From Massilia sp. Root133 (GTDB taxonomy: Bacteria > Pseudomonadota > Gammaproteobacteria > Burkholderiales > Burkholderiaceae_D), in contig NZ_LMEW01000036.1 of NCBI RefSeq assembly GCF_001426525.1, positions 195,947 through 259,946 of the forward strand: DNA of 64,000 nucleotides. Reading direction: 5' to 3'. Below the pieces are notes generated by a model. The model ran no database searches. It was given only the letters and a program-made list of their open reading frames with translations, and was not told the DNA's origin. A program made the position numbers and the translations under genes. The first letter of the stretch is position 1; every line of letters starts with the position of its first letter. Shown here piece after piece: positions 23,818 to 33,004 of this stretch.

Positions 23818-24984
23818 CTATGCCACGCGTGCGATACCCGTCTCGACCTGGCGTGCGCGCACCTGGTTGCGGCCGCCCCGCTTGGCGTCGTACATCAGGT
23901 CGTCCGCGACGGCGATCAGGGATTGCGGCGTGATGGCCTGGTGCGCCGCGAAGTCGGCGCCGGCGACGCCGAAGCTGGCAGTCGTGGCCAGCGCGGCGTC
24001 GTTGTACGGGATGCGTTCGGCGGCGAACGCGGCGCGGACACGCTCGGCCAGTTCGACGGCGCCGTCCAGCCGGGTCTCCGGCAGGATGATCAGGAATTCC
24101 TCGCCGCCGTAGCGCACGACGGTGTCGATGGATTCGCGCGTCATGGCCTGTAACAGGTCGGCGAAGCGGCGCAGCAACTCGTCGCCCGCGTGGTGGCCGT
24201 ACGTGTCGTTGATGGCCTTGAAGCCGTCCAGGTCGCACATGATCAGCGACAGGCTCAAGCGGTAGCGCCGCGCGCGGGCGATCTCGCCGTCGAGCAGGGC
24301 CGCATTCAGGTGGCGCCGGTTGTAGCAGCCGGTCAGCGGATCGCGCACGGACAAATTCGTCAGCACCTGGCGCGTGCGATATTGCTCGCGCCACAGGCGC
24401 GCGTGGCGGTTCGCGGCGACGGCGCCGAAGGCGTTGGCGAACAGGACCAGCATCGTCATCGACACGAGGTGACGCGTCGTTTCGAGGTGCTGGATCCACG
24501 CCAGCGCGACGAACACGAGGCTGGAGCTCAGCGCAATGGCGACGGACGTGCGCAGGCGGTTCGGGATGAAGATCAGGATCACCACGGCCATGAGGCCGAC
24601 GGACGTGCCGTGCAGCAGCGTGTCGGCCGGGCGGCGCCACGCGACGAACATATAGGTGAGCATCCCCAGCAATGTGAACACGCTCGCCACCCGGTACGCG
24701 GCCTTGACGGGCGTGGCGGCGCGGCGCGCATGGCGCAGGCCGGCCCAGGCGAAGACCGGCACGACGGCGCGGGCGAGCAGGGACGGGATGGCGCCCGGCA
24801 GGCCCAGCGCCAATACGTCGGCTACGCTGAACATCAGGTAGAACAGCGAGCACACGATCAGCGCGCGGCGCAGGTCGCGCAGGATCGTCGGCGCCTGCTC
24901 GTGCAGGAAGCCGGCTTCCGTCGCCGCGCAGACGAATTCGCCGCGCAGGCGCGCAATGGCAGCGGTGCTCGGGTCGCTCGTCAT
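23818..24984 (-). CDS. Diguanylate cyclase, membrane type
   Basis: 388 residues. About six hydrophobic helices span residues 30-190 (for example VCSLFYLMFSVADVLALGL and VSMTMLVLFANAFGAV), then a GGDEF domain (RDPLTGCYNRRHLNAAL, DLDGFKAINDTYGHHAGDELL) with the active-site version RYGGEEF. The position of the product-inhibition RxxD site reads ESID, so feedback inhibition may be lost. It should make c-di-GMP, feeding YcgR-type receptors. Ends 11 bp from the 2H gene start. Confidence 0.92.
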   Translation of the reverse strand: MTSDPSTAAIARLRGEFVCAATEAGFLHEQAPTILRDLRRALIVCSLFYLMFSVADVLALGLPGAIPSLLARAVVPVFAWAGLRHARRAATPVKAAYRVASVFTLLGMLTYMFVAWRRPADTLLHGTSVGLMAVVILIFIPNRLRTSVAIALSSSLVFVALAWIQHLETTRHLVSMTMLVLFANAFGAVAANRHARLWREQYRTRQVLTNLSVRDPLTGCYNRRHLNAALLDGEIARARRYRLSLSLIMCDLDGFKAINDTYGHHAGDELLRRFADLLQAMTRESIDTVVRYGGEEFLIILPETRLDGAVELAERVRAAFAAERIPYNDAALATTASFGVAGADFAAHQAITPQSLIAVADDLMYDAKRGGRNQVRARQVETGIARVA

Positions 24985-25169
24985 GGGTAGGTTGATATAT
25001 GCATGAGATGGAAAAGCCGGACGAGACTGTAGCCAAAACTTTAATTTCTGTAAAGTAATTTTCAGTCATCGTGAGTAACCATGTCGCAGGATCGCTCGCC
25101 CCCCATTGCCGGGCCTCGCGGTAAAATAGCCGCTTCATTAATATTCATGCGTTCCCTTCGCATCCGACC

Positions 25170-26561
25170 ATGACCGTCCGTACCCGTTTCGCTCCCAGCC
25201 CGACCGGCTATCTCCACCTCGGCGGCGCGCGCACCGCGCTGTATTCGTGGGCTTATGCCCGCCATTTCGGCGGCACCTTCGTCCTGCGCATCGAAGACAC
25301 CGACCTGGAGCGCTCGACGCCGGAAGCCGTGCAGGCGATCCTGCAGGGGATGGAATGGCTGGGCCTCGCGCACGACGAAGGCCCGTTCTACCAGATGCAG
25401 CGCATGGACCGTTACCGTGAGGTGGTGAAGGGCATGCTGGAAGCCGGCACGGCCTACCTGTGCTACTGCTCGCCGGAAGAAGTGGAAGCGATGCGCGAGC
25501 GCATGCGCGCCGCCGGCGAAAAGCCGCGCTACGACGGCACCTGGCGCCCGGAACCGGGCAAGGTGCTGCCGCCCGTGCCGGAAGGCGTCAAGCCCGTCGT
25601 GCGCTTCAAGAATCCGCTGGACGGCGAAGTCACGTGGCACGACGTCGTCAAGGGCCCGATCACCATCGCCAACAAGGAACTGGACGACCTCGTGATCGCC
25701 CGTCCGGACGGCACGCCGACCTATAACTTCTGCGTCGCCGTCGACGACTGGGACATGAAGATCACGCACGTGCTGCGCGGCGACGACCACGTCAACAACA
25801 CGCCCCGCCAGATCAATATCCTGCGCGCGCTGGGCGCCGAACTGCCGCAGTACGGCCACCTGCCGATGATCCTCGGCCCGGACGGCCAGAAGCTGTCCAA
25901 GCGCCACGGCGCCGTCAGCGTGATGGAATACCCGGAGCAGGGCTATCTGCCGGAAGCGATGTTGAACTACCTGGCGCGCCTGGGCTGGAGTCACGGCGAC
26001 GACGAGATCTTCTCGATGCAGCAGTTCACCGAGTGGTTCAACCTCGACCACCTGACCGCGTCGGCCGCGCAGTTCAATCCGGAAAAGCTGGGCTGGCTGA
26101 ACAACCACTATATCAAGCAGGCCGACAACGAGCGCCTGGCAGGTCTCGCGCGTCCGAAGATGGCGCGCGAAGGCGCGGTGTTCGACGGCGCGCCGCCGCT
26201 GGCCGCCGTGCTGGGCCTGATGAAGGAGCGCACCAACACGATCAACGAACTGGCCGACGCCGCCATGCTGTTCTACCGCGAACCGAAGCCGGACGCGGCG
26301 CTGCTGACCCAGCACCTGACCGACGCCGTGCGTCCCGCGCTGGCCCAGTTCGCCGAGCGCCTGCGCGACGTGGAATGGACCAAGCCCGCGCTGTCCGCGC
26401 TGATGAAGGAAGTGCTGGCCGCGCACGGCCTCAAGATGCCGCAACTGGCCATGCCGCTGCGTCTTCTCGTTACGGGTCAACTGCAGACGCCGGCCATCGA
26501 CGCGGTGCTCGAATTGTTCGGCCGCGAAACGGTGATCGCACGAGTGAAAGCCGGGCTATGA
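25170..26561 (+). CDS. gltX: Glutamate-tRNA ligase GltX
   Basis: 463-residue class I synthetase. HIGH-like motif SPTGYLHLGGARTALY at the start, EDTD and the KMSKS-like KLSKRHGAVSV near residue 245. Full length. The stop codon is followed within 5 bp by the promoter of a tRNA array that contains five copies of its own substrate tRNA-Glu. Confidence 0.97.
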   Translation: MTVRTRFAPSPTGYLHLGGARTALYSWAYARHFGGTFVLRIEDTDLERSTPEAVQAILQGMEWLGLAHDEGPFYQMQRMDRYREVVKGMLEAGTAYLCYCSPEEVEAMRERMRAAGEKPRYDGTWRPEPGKVLPPVPEGVKPVVRFKNPLDGEVTWHDVVKGPITIANKELDDLVIARPDGTPTYNFCVAVDDWDMKITHVLRGDDHVNNTPRQINILRALGAELPQYGHLPMILGPDGQKLSKRHGAVSVMEYPEQGYLPEAMLNYLARLGWSHGDDEIFSMQQFTEWFNLDHLTASAAQFNPEKLGWLNNHYIKQADNERLAGLARPKMAREGAVFDGAPPLAAVLGLMKERTNTINELADAAMLFYREPKPDAALLTQHLTDAVRPALAQFAERLRDVEWTKPALSALMKEVLAAHGLKMPQLAMPLRLLVTGQLQTPAIDAVLELFGRETVIARVKAGL

Positions 26562-26565
26562 CTAT

Positions 26566-26594
26566 TTGCGTAATGCAAGTGCGTCCGCTATAAT
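26566..26594 (+). promoter_or_regulatory. Strong sigma-70 promoter of the tRNA array
   Basis: TTGCGT (26566-26571), 17 bp, TATAAT (26589-26594), followed by GC-rich GCTCGC, the discriminator type typical of stringently controlled stable-RNA promoters. The first tRNA starts 20 bp after the -10. Confidence 0.8.
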
Positions 26595-26613
26595 GCTCGC
26601 ACTTCAGCGCTGC

Positions 26614-26689
<76 letters not shown>

Positions 26690-26718
26690 ACTCTGAAGTG
26701 CAGTATGTCGTAGTCCAG

Positions 26719-26794
26719 GTCCCCATCGTCTAGAGGCCTAGGACATCACCCTTTCACGGTGAGTACCGGGGTTCGAATCCCCGTGGGGACGCCA
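26719..26794 (+). tRNA. tRNA-Glu (UUC), copy 1
   Basis: 76 nt with encoded CCA. Acceptor GTCCCCA/TGGGGAC; anticodon loop CTTTCAC gives UUC. Confidence 0.96.
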
Positions 26795-26863
26795 GATTCG
26801 GCAGCGACGTTGAAAAACGACGTAAGCAGTAAATGTAGTGTGTTATAGTGCTGTTTTCCCGTA

Positions 26864-26939
<76 letters not shown>

Positions 26940-26975
26940 AGCAGGGAAAAACAGAGTAACACAGTGCAGTCCAGG

Positions 26976-27051
26976 GTCCCCATCGTCTAGAGGCCTAGGA
27001 CATCACCCTTTCACGGTGAGTACCGGGGTTCGAATCCCCGTGGGGACGCCA
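26976..27051 (+). tRNA. tRNA-Glu (UUC), copy 2
   Basis: Identical over all 76 nt to Glu copy 1. Confidence 0.96.
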
Positions 27052-27086
27052 AGATTTGATTGGCCTGTCGCAGTAGAGTTGCAAGG

Positions 27087-27112
27087 AAGCCGCCTTGAGC
27101 GGCTTTTGTTTT
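27087..27112 (+). terminator. Intrinsic terminator inside the tRNA array
   Basis: AAGCCGC (27087-27093), loop CTTGA, GCGGCTT (27099-27105), then TTGTTTT. It lies between Glu copy 2 and Ala copy 3 and could make the distal tRNAs a separate or less expressed unit. Confidence 0.65.
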
Positions 27113-27188
<76 letters not shown>

Positions 27189-27212
27189 AGAATACGTAGT
27201 AGCAAAGTTCAG

Positions 27213-27288
27213 GTCCCCATCGTCTAGAGGCCTAGGACATCACCCTTTCACGGTGAGTACCGGGGTTCGAATCCCCGTGGGGACGCCA
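27213..27288 (+). tRNA. tRNA-Glu (UUC), copy 3
   Basis: Identical over all 76 nt to the other Glu copies. Confidence 0.96.
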
Positions 27289-27337
27289 GTTTTGATGTAA
27301 GATGCCTGCGATCAGGCATAGCGGTAAAAGTTCCAGG

Positions 27338-27413
27338 GTCCCCATCGTCTAGAGGCCTAGGACATCACCCTTTCACGGTGAGTACCGGGGTTCGAATCCC
27401 CGTGGGGACGCCA
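27338..27413 (+). tRNA. tRNA-Glu (UUC), copy 4
   Basis: Identical over all 76 nt to the other Glu copies; no Ala gene precedes it. Confidence 0.96.
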
Positions 27414-27447
27414 AGAATACGGCAAGCAGTAGTAAAAACAGTTTTAG

Positions 27448-27523
27448 GTCCCCATCGTCTAGAGGCCTAGGACATCACCCTTTCACGGTGAGTACCGGGG
27501 TTCGAATCCCCGTGGGGACGCCA
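27448..27523 (+). tRNA. tRNA-Glu (UUC), copy 5
   Basis: Identical over all 76 nt to the other Glu copies; last gene of the array. Confidence 0.96.
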
Positions 27524-27530
27524 GTCAAAG

Positions 27531-27579
27531 ACCGGAGCAGACCACCCGCACATGCGGAAAGGTGCTCCGGTTTTTCTTT
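27531..27579 (+). terminator. Terminator of the tRNA array
   Basis: ACCGGAGCA (27531-27539) pairs with TGCTCCGGT (27563-27571), followed by TTTTCTTT. A small inner hairpin, CCGCA/TGCGG (27546-27557), fills the loop. Confidence 0.85.
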
Positions 27580-27591
27580 GGGTCCGCGACC

Positions 27592-28740
27592 ATGCACAAC
27601 GATCAACGCTCCACGACTCTCGCCATCTTCTGCAAGGTGGTCGACAACTTCGGCGACATCGGCATCTGCTGGCGCCTCGCGCGGCAGTTCCACCGCGAGC
27701 ATGGCATCGCGGTGACCCTGTGGGTCGACGACCTCGCCAGTTTCCGCCGCATCTGGCCAGGCGTGTCCGTCGATGCCGGCGAACAGGTGGTCGACGGCGT
27801 GCGCGTGCTGCGCTGGCGCGACCAGGATGGCGCCTACGCGCCGGCCGACGTGGCCGACATCGTCATCGAATTCTTCGGCGTCGACATCCCGCCGGGCTAT
27901 GTCGCCGCGATGGCCCAGTGCGAGCCGCGGCCCGTGTGGATCAATTACGAAGGCCTCAGCGCCGAGGAATGGGTCGAGGGTTGCCACGCGCTGCCGTCGA
28001 TGCATCCGCGCCTGAAGCTGACGAAGCATTTCTTCTTCCCGGGTTTTACGGACAAGACGGGCGGCCTGCTGCGCGAACGCGATCTGCTCGACGCGCGCGA
28101 CCGCTTCCAGGCCGACGCGGCGGCGCGGGCGGATTTCCTGGCGCGGCTGGGCGTCGGAAAAGACGAGATGGCCGCGCTGACGGTCAGCCTGTTCTGCTAT
28201 CCGCACGCCCCGGTGGCGGCGCTGTTCGCCGCGTGGCAGGCGGGGGATCGTCCGGTGACGTGCCTCGTGCCGCAAGGTGTCGCACACGAGCAGGTGGCGG
28301 CGTTCGTCGGCGCCGGCGCGGTGGCGACGCACGGCAATCTCACGGTCCGCACCATCCCGTTCCTGTCGCAGGACGATTACGACCGCCTGCTGTGGTCGTG
28401 CGATGTAAACTTCGTCCGGGGCGAGGATTCCTGGGTGCGCGCGCAATGGGCTGGACGACCATTCATCTGGCACATTTATCCGCAAGATGAAAACTTGCAT
28501 CATGTTAAACTCCGCGCGTTCCTGCAAAAGTACGCGGAGAACCTGGACAGCCTGATCGATTTTTCCCTGCGCTGGAATGGCGTGGAAGGTGATGCGCCGG
28601 CCGATTGGCCGGCCCTGTGGACATCGCTGCAAGCCAGTTTGCCGACGATACGCTCACGCGATGCCGAGTGGCAGGCGCGGATGTCGGCGAATGGCGACCT
28701 GGTGCGCAACCTGCTGGATTTCGCCCGGTCGCTGCGGTAG
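27592..28740 (+). CDS. earP: EF-P arginine rhamnosyltransferase EarP
   Basis: Transfers rhamnose from dTDP-rhamnose to Arg32 of elongation factor P. With ATG 27592 the protein has 382 residues; an earlier in-frame GTG lies inside the tRNA terminator and is unlikely. The N-terminal FCKVVDNFGDIGICWRLARQF holds the two aspartates (D18, D22) matching the pair known to matter in this family, and the C-terminal part has NFVRGEDSWVRAQWAGRPFIWHIYPQ, the nucleotide-sugar site. It is directly upstream of its substrate gene efp. Confidence 0.95.
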   Translation: MHNDQRSTTLAIFCKVVDNFGDIGICWRLARQFHREHGIAVTLWVDDLASFRRIWPGVSVDAGEQVVDGVRVLRWRDQDGAYAPADVADIVIEFFGVDIPPGYVAAMAQCEPRPVWINYEGLSAEEWVEGCHALPSMHPRLKLTKHFFFPGFTDKTGGLLRERDLLDARDRFQADAAARADFLARLGVGKDEMAALTVSLFCYPHAPVAALFAAWQAGDRPVTCLVPQGVAHEQVAAFVGAGAVATHGNLTVRTIPFLSQDDYDRLLWSCDVNFVRGEDSWVRAQWAGRPFIWHIYPQDENLHHVKLRAFLQKYAENLDSLIDFSLRWNGVEGDAPADWPALWTSLQASLPTIRSRDAEWQARMSANGDLVRNLLDFARSLR

Positions 28741-28806
28741 GCGACGGGCGAGGAACATGGTATCATGCTTGATTACTGCAACTCATTTTTAGGTTAAAAC
28801 CCTCCT

Positions 28807-29382
28807 ATGAAACCCGCAAAAGAAATCCGTGTCGGCAACATCATCATGGTTGATGCCAAGCCTTTCATCGTGCTGCGCTCCGACGTCAATGGCTCGAGCC
28901 GCACGGGCTTCACGTACAAGTGGAAGATGAAGAATCTTCTCACCAACGCACCGCTGGAAAACGTGTTCCGCGGCGACGACAAGTTCGACGTCGTCGTCCT
29001 GGACAAGAAGCCGGTGACCTACTCGTACTTCGCCGACCCGCTGTACGTCTTCATGGATGAAGAGTACAACCAGTACGAAATCGAAGAAGAAAACCTGGGC
29101 GACGCCATCAACTACCTGAAAGACGGTATGGAATGCGAAGCCGTGTTCTACGACGGCAAGGCCATCTCGGTCGAACTGCCGATCACCATCGCACGCCAGA
29201 TCATCTACACGGAACCGGCCGTCAAGGGCAATACCTCGGGCAACGTCCTGAAGGAAGCCAAGCTCGAAAACGCCATCGAGTCGAAGCAGTTCACCATCCA
29301 GGTGCCGCTGTTCGTCAACCAGGACGACGTCATCGAGATCGACACCCGTACCGCCGAGTACAAGAAAGTCGTCCGCAACTAA
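28807..29382 (+). CDS. efp: Translation elongation factor P
   Basis: 191-residue ribosome factor that relieves stalling at polyproline. The domain I tip reads SDVNGSSRTGFTYKW with arginine at position 32 rather than lysine, the type modified by EarP. Domains II and III are complete (AISVELPITIARQIIYTEPAVKGNT). Followed by a strong terminator. Confidence 0.97.
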   Translation: MKPAKEIRVGNIIMVDAKPFIVLRSDVNGSSRTGFTYKWKMKNLLTNAPLENVFRGDDKFDVVVLDKKPVTYSYFADPLYVFMDEEYNQYEIEEENLGDAINYLKDGMECEAVFYDGKAISVELPITIARQIIYTEPAVKGNTSGNVLKEAKLENAIESKQFTIQVPLFVNQDDVIEIDTRTAEYKKVVRN

Positions 29383-29402
29383 GCCGACCGCTCTCTGAAA
29401 AA

Positions 29403-29431
29403 AACGCTGTCCATCGGGCAGCGTTTTTTTT
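29403..29431 (+). terminator. Intrinsic terminator after efp
   Basis: AACGCTG (29403-29409) pairs with CAGCGTT (29419-29425), inner C-G pairs extend the stem, and a run of T follows. Confidence 0.9.
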
Positions 29432-29506
29432 CGTCGATACGTCCGACACGCGTGCATGTCATATAAGCAAGATGCTGTTATGCTGGCGCATTCTCGAGGA
29501 GGATGC

Positions 29507-31087
29507 ATGGATCGCAGGGATTTCGTTCGGCTGGGACTGGCGGCGAGCGCCGCGGCCGGCGTGACCGCCACGGCAACGGGCAAGGAACTCGATGCCGTCC
29601 TGGACGCCGGCGTGCGCGAGCAGCAGGCGCTGATGGAAACGGGCAAGCTGACGTCGAAGACGCTCGTGCAGCGCTACCTCGCGCGCATTGCGGCCGTCGA
29701 CAAGGCCGGGCCGCGCCTGAACGCCGTCATCGAACTGAATCCCGACGCCGCCAGGATCGCCGCCGACCTCGATCGCGAGCGCAAGGCCGGCAAGGTGCGC
29801 GGCCCGCTGCACGGCATCCCCGTCCTGTTGAAGGACAATATCGCGACGGGCGACAGGATGAGCACGAGCGCCGGCTCGCTCGCGCTGGACGGCGTGCGCG
29901 CCACGCGCGATGCGTTCGTCGCGGCGCGCCTGCGCGTGGCCGGCGCCGTCATCCTCGGCAAGACTAATCTGTCCGAATGGGCGAACATGCGCTCGACGCA
30001 TTCCGTCAGCGGCTGGAGCGGACGCGGCGGCCAGACGCGCAACCCGTATGCGCTCGACCGCAACACGAGCGGTTCCAGTGCCGGTTCGGGCGCCGCGATG
30101 GCGGCCGCGCTCGCCACGCTCGCCATCGGCACGGAGACGGACGGGTCGATCGTGTCGCCGGCGTCGATCTGCGGCATCGTCGGCATCAAGCCCACATTGG
30201 GCCTCGTCAGCCGCAGCGGCATCATCCCGATCGCGCATTCGCAGGACACGGCCGGCCCCATGACGCGTACCGTGGCCGACGCCGCGCTGCTGCTCGCGGC
30301 CATCGCCGGCGCCGATCCGGACGACGCCGCCACGGGCACCATGCAGGGCAGGCCGGCCGATTACGCGGCGGCCTTGAGGTCGGACGGCCTGCGCGGCCGC
30401 CGCATCGGCGTCGCGCGCAATTTTTTCAATAGCCCGGCCGTGAACGCCGTGATCGAAGCCGAGCTGGCCATCCTCAGCGCGCAGGGCGCGACGCTCGTCG
30501 ACGTGCAGGTGCCCAACGTCGACAAGTACGGCGACACGGAACTGGAAGTGCTGCTGTCCGAATTCCGTCCCGACCTGGAGGCATACCTGGCCGGCTACGC
30601 GCCGCACGCGTCCGTCAAGACGATGGCCGACGTGATCGCCTTCAACGACAAGCACGCCGCGCAGGAACTCCGCCACTTCGGCCAGGAACACCTGATCGCG
30701 GCGGCGGCCCGGCCGGGCCTCGACGCCAGGGCCTACCGCGACGCACTCGCCAACAACCATCGCTACAGCCGCGACGAGGGTATCGACCAGATCCTGCGCG
30801 AGGAAAAGTTGGATGCGCTGGTCGCGCCGACGGGCGGCACGGGATGGCTGACCGACTACATCAACGGCGACCACGACGGCCCCAGCTTTTCGTCGCCCGC
30901 GGCCGTGGCCGGCTACCCGCACGTGACGGTCCCGGCCGGCTTCGTGCACGGGTTGCCCGTCGGGCTGTCGTTCGTCGGCGGCGCGTGGAGCGAAGCGGCG
31001 CTGATCGCGATGGCCTATGCCTACGAGCAGGCGAGCCAGCGGCGCCGCGCGCCCACATATCCGGCGTCCGTCAACCCGCGCGCCTGA
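29507..31087 (+). CDS. Amidase-signature hydrolase with Tat-type leader
   Basis: 526 residues from the ATG at 29507, preceded by CGAGGAGG. The start MDRRDFVRLGLAASAAAGVTA has the twin-arginine form RRDFV plus a hydrophobic stretch, so export folded through Tat is likely. The catalytic core shows the lysine in VLLKDNIA and the Ser-cisSer-Ser region GSSAGSGAAMA and GTETDGSIVSPASICGIVGIKPT. It hydrolyses amides; the natural substrate cannot be told. The last 17 bp overlap the convergent MFS gene. Confidence 0.9.
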   Translation: MDRRDFVRLGLAASAAAGVTATATGKELDAVLDAGVREQQALMETGKLTSKTLVQRYLARIAAVDKAGPRLNAVIELNPDAARIAADLDRERKAGKVRGPLHGIPVLLKDNIATGDRMSTSAGSLALDGVRATRDAFVAARLRVAGAVILGKTNLSEWANMRSTHSVSGWSGRGGQTRNPYALDRNTSGSSAGSGAAMAAALATLAIGTETDGSIVSPASICGIVGIKPTLGLVSRSGIIPIAHSQDTAGPMTRTVADAALLLAAIAGADPDDAATGTMQGRPADYAAALRSDGLRGRRIGVARNFFNSPAVNAVIEAELAILSAQGATLVDVQVPNVDKYGDTELEVLLSEFRPDLEAYLAGYAPHASVKTMADVIAFNDKHAAQELRHFGQEHLIAAAARPGLDARAYRDALANNHRYSRDEGIDQILREEKLDALVAPTGGTGWLTDYINGDHDGPSFSSPAAVAGYPHVTVPAGFVHGLPVGLSFVGGAWSEAALIAMAYAYEQASQRRRAPTYPASVNPRA

Positions 31088-32480
31088 CCCACACGAACGC
31101 GCAGATCGATGCCGCCAGCGCGCAGGCGGCGCATACGACCATCGCCACGTGGAACGGCGCCAGCAGTGCGCGGCCTTGCGCCGTCAGCACGACGCCCAGC
31201 AGCGCCGTCGCGATGAGCCCGCCGCCGCGCGCGACGGCGCTGTTGAAACCGGACGCGACGCCCGTGTGATGGGCGTCCACGGACGACAGCACGGCCGTCG
31301 TCAGCGGCGCCGCAACGCACGCCATGCCGACGGCGATGACGAGGATGGCGGGCAGCACGGTGGTGGCATAGCCGCCGTCGCCGATGCGCGTGCCCAGCAG
31401 GAATCCGCCGGCGACGATGAGCGCCCCGATCGATAACGGTAGCCGCGACCCGTGGCTGCCGGCTACCTTGCCCATCAATGGAGAACCGATCGCGAGGACG
31501 ATGGGAAACGGCAGCAGCGCCGCGCCCGCCTGCTTCGCCGAATACTGCAGCGCCTGGATCAACACGAACGGCACGAGCAGCATCAGCGCGCCAAGGGCGC
31601 CGTAGAGCAGGAACGTCATCAGGTTCAGGCCGGAAAAGCTGCTCGATCCGAACAGTTTCAATGGCAGCATCGCCTTGTCGCCCGCCCGCCGCTCCGCCCG
31701 CAGGAACCCCAGCAGCACGAGCACGCCGGCCGCCATCGCGCTGCCGGATGCCGCCGTCACGCCCTTGTCGGCCGATGCCGCGGCCAGGCCCCACGTCAAG
31801 CAGCCCAGGCCGACGCTGGCCAGCAGCGCGCCGGCCGGATCGAGCGCGACGGGCTTCTCGCCGGGCGGCAAGCGCACGTAGCGCCAGCCGAGGAACATGG
31901 CCACTGCCGCGATCGGCAGGTTAATGTAAAACACCGCGCGCCAGCCCACGGTGTCGATCAGCCAGCCGCCGAGCAGCGGCCCGATGGCACCGGCCGCCGC
32001 GCCGGCCGCGGCCCAGACCCCGATGGCCTTGCCGCGCGCCTTGCCGTCGAATGTGGCGCCGAGGATCGCCAGGCTGTTGGGCAGCAAGAAGGCTGCGCCT
32101 ATGCCTTGCAGCACGCGCCCGCCGACGAGCAGCCACAGCCGTGGCGCCCACGCGCACAGTAGCGAGGCCAGCGCGAACGTCGCGATGCCGGCGAGCAGGA
32201 TGCGGCGCCGGCCGTAGCGGTCGCCGGCCGCGCCGCCCAGCAGAAGAAGCGAACTCAAGGGGAGAAGATAGCCGCTCACGACCCACGACAGGTCCGCGCC
32301 CGCGCCGCCCAGGTCGCGGCCGATGGCGGCCAGGCCCACGTTGACGACGGAGCCGTCGATGAAGGCGAGGCTGCTGGCCAGGATCGACGTGGCCAGCACC
32401 AGGTGCGGGTGGTCGGTGTGGCCGCTCGTCGGCGTACTGTCGGCCAGCGGGCGATCGCAATGGGCCGGCAGCGCGCTCAC
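31071..32480 (-). CDS. MFS drug exporter, DHA2 (EmrB/QacA) type
   Basis: 469-residue inner-membrane transporter with about 14 hydrophobic helices. SSLAFIDGSVVNVGLAAIGRDL (motif D1-like), the loop motif GDRYGRRR after helix 2 and GAAAGAIGPLLGGWL (motif C) mark a proton-driven exporter of the DHA2 family. The start is a GTG only 3 nt after the stop of the preceding lipoprotein gene, so translation may be coupled. No EmrA-type partner is present. Confidence 0.88.
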   Translation of the reverse strand: MSALPAHCDRPLADSTPTSGHTDHPHLVLATSILASSLAFIDGSVVNVGLAAIGRDLGGAGADLSWVVSGYLLPLSSLLLLGGAAGDRYGRRRILLAGIATFALASLLCAWAPRLWLLVGGRVLQGIGAAFLLPNSLAILGATFDGKARGKAIGVWAAAGAAAGAIGPLLGGWLIDTVGWRAVFYINLPIAAVAMFLGWRYVRLPPGEKPVALDPAGALLASVGLGCLTWGLAAASADKGVTAASGSAMAAGVLVLLGFLRAERRAGDKAMLPLKLFGSSSFSGLNLMTFLLYGALGALMLLVPFVLIQALQYSAKQAGAALLPFPIVLAIGSPLMGKVAGSHGSRLPLSIGALIVAGGFLLGTRIGDGGYATTVLPAILVIAVGMACVAAPLTTAVLSSVDAHHTGVASGFNSAVARGGGLIATALLGVVLTAQGRALLAPFHVAMVVCAACALAASICAFVWVRRAG

Positions 32481-32483
32481 GTT

Positions 32484-32987
32484 CTAGCGCGGCGTTGCCG
32501 CCTGCTTGGCCTTCGTGAAGACGGGCCCCCACAGCGGATGGCCGTGCTCGCCCGGTGCCAGGTCGAACGACGGGTCGAGGCGCAGTGCGCGGTCGAACGC
32601 CTGGCGGCACGGGCCGGGGCGCGACGTCACGCAATAGCTGAACGCCATGTATTTCAAGGCCGTGAGGCGCGTGGCGAGCGGGCCGTTGTTCACGTCGCGC
32701 GCGGACAGGCGCCGGATCGCACCGTTGTAGTCGCCGTCGTTGTACAGCCGGATGCCTTCCTGCAGGCCGGCGCTGGGCGTCGACACGTCGTCGCGGTCGC
32801 GCGGCTTTTCCTTCGGCCGCGCCGGGGCTTCGCGCACCGCCGGGGTGTCCCGCTCCACCGCCGCCGCCTTCGGATGGCTGGGGCTGCGTGCCGGTTTCTT
32901 GTCGAAGCCGGGCAGGTCGGCACAGCCGCCGAGCAGGGCGGCCGCTGCGGTCAGCAGGATGGCGTGGGCGAAGCGGTGGGTATTCAT
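32484..32987 (-). CDS. Probable TssQ-type T6SS-associated lipoprotein
   Basis: 167 residues, ATG at 32987 behind GGAGA. Signal peptide MNTHRFAHAILLTAAAALLGGC with lipobox LGGC. A Pro/Lys/Arg-rich linker is followed by a TPR-like region AGLQEGIRLYNDGDYNGAIRRLS and ALKYMAFSYCVTSRPGPCRQAFDRALRLDPSFDLAPGEHGHPLWGPVF. I recall this layout as that of TssQ-family lipoproteins of type VI secretion clusters, but no T6SS core gene is in the window. It is the middle gene of a pseudokinase-lipoprotein-MFS run. Confidence 0.6.
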   Translation of the reverse strand: MNTHRFAHAILLTAAAALLGGCADLPGFDKKPARSPSHPKAAAVERDTPAVREAPARPKEKPRDRDDVSTPSAGLQEGIRLYNDGDYNGAIRRLSARDVNNGPLATRLTALKYMAFSYCVTSRPGPCRQAFDRALRLDPSFDLAPGEHGHPLWGPVFTKAKQAATPR

Positions 32988-33004
32988 TGGTCTCCGGTCG
33001 TGGG

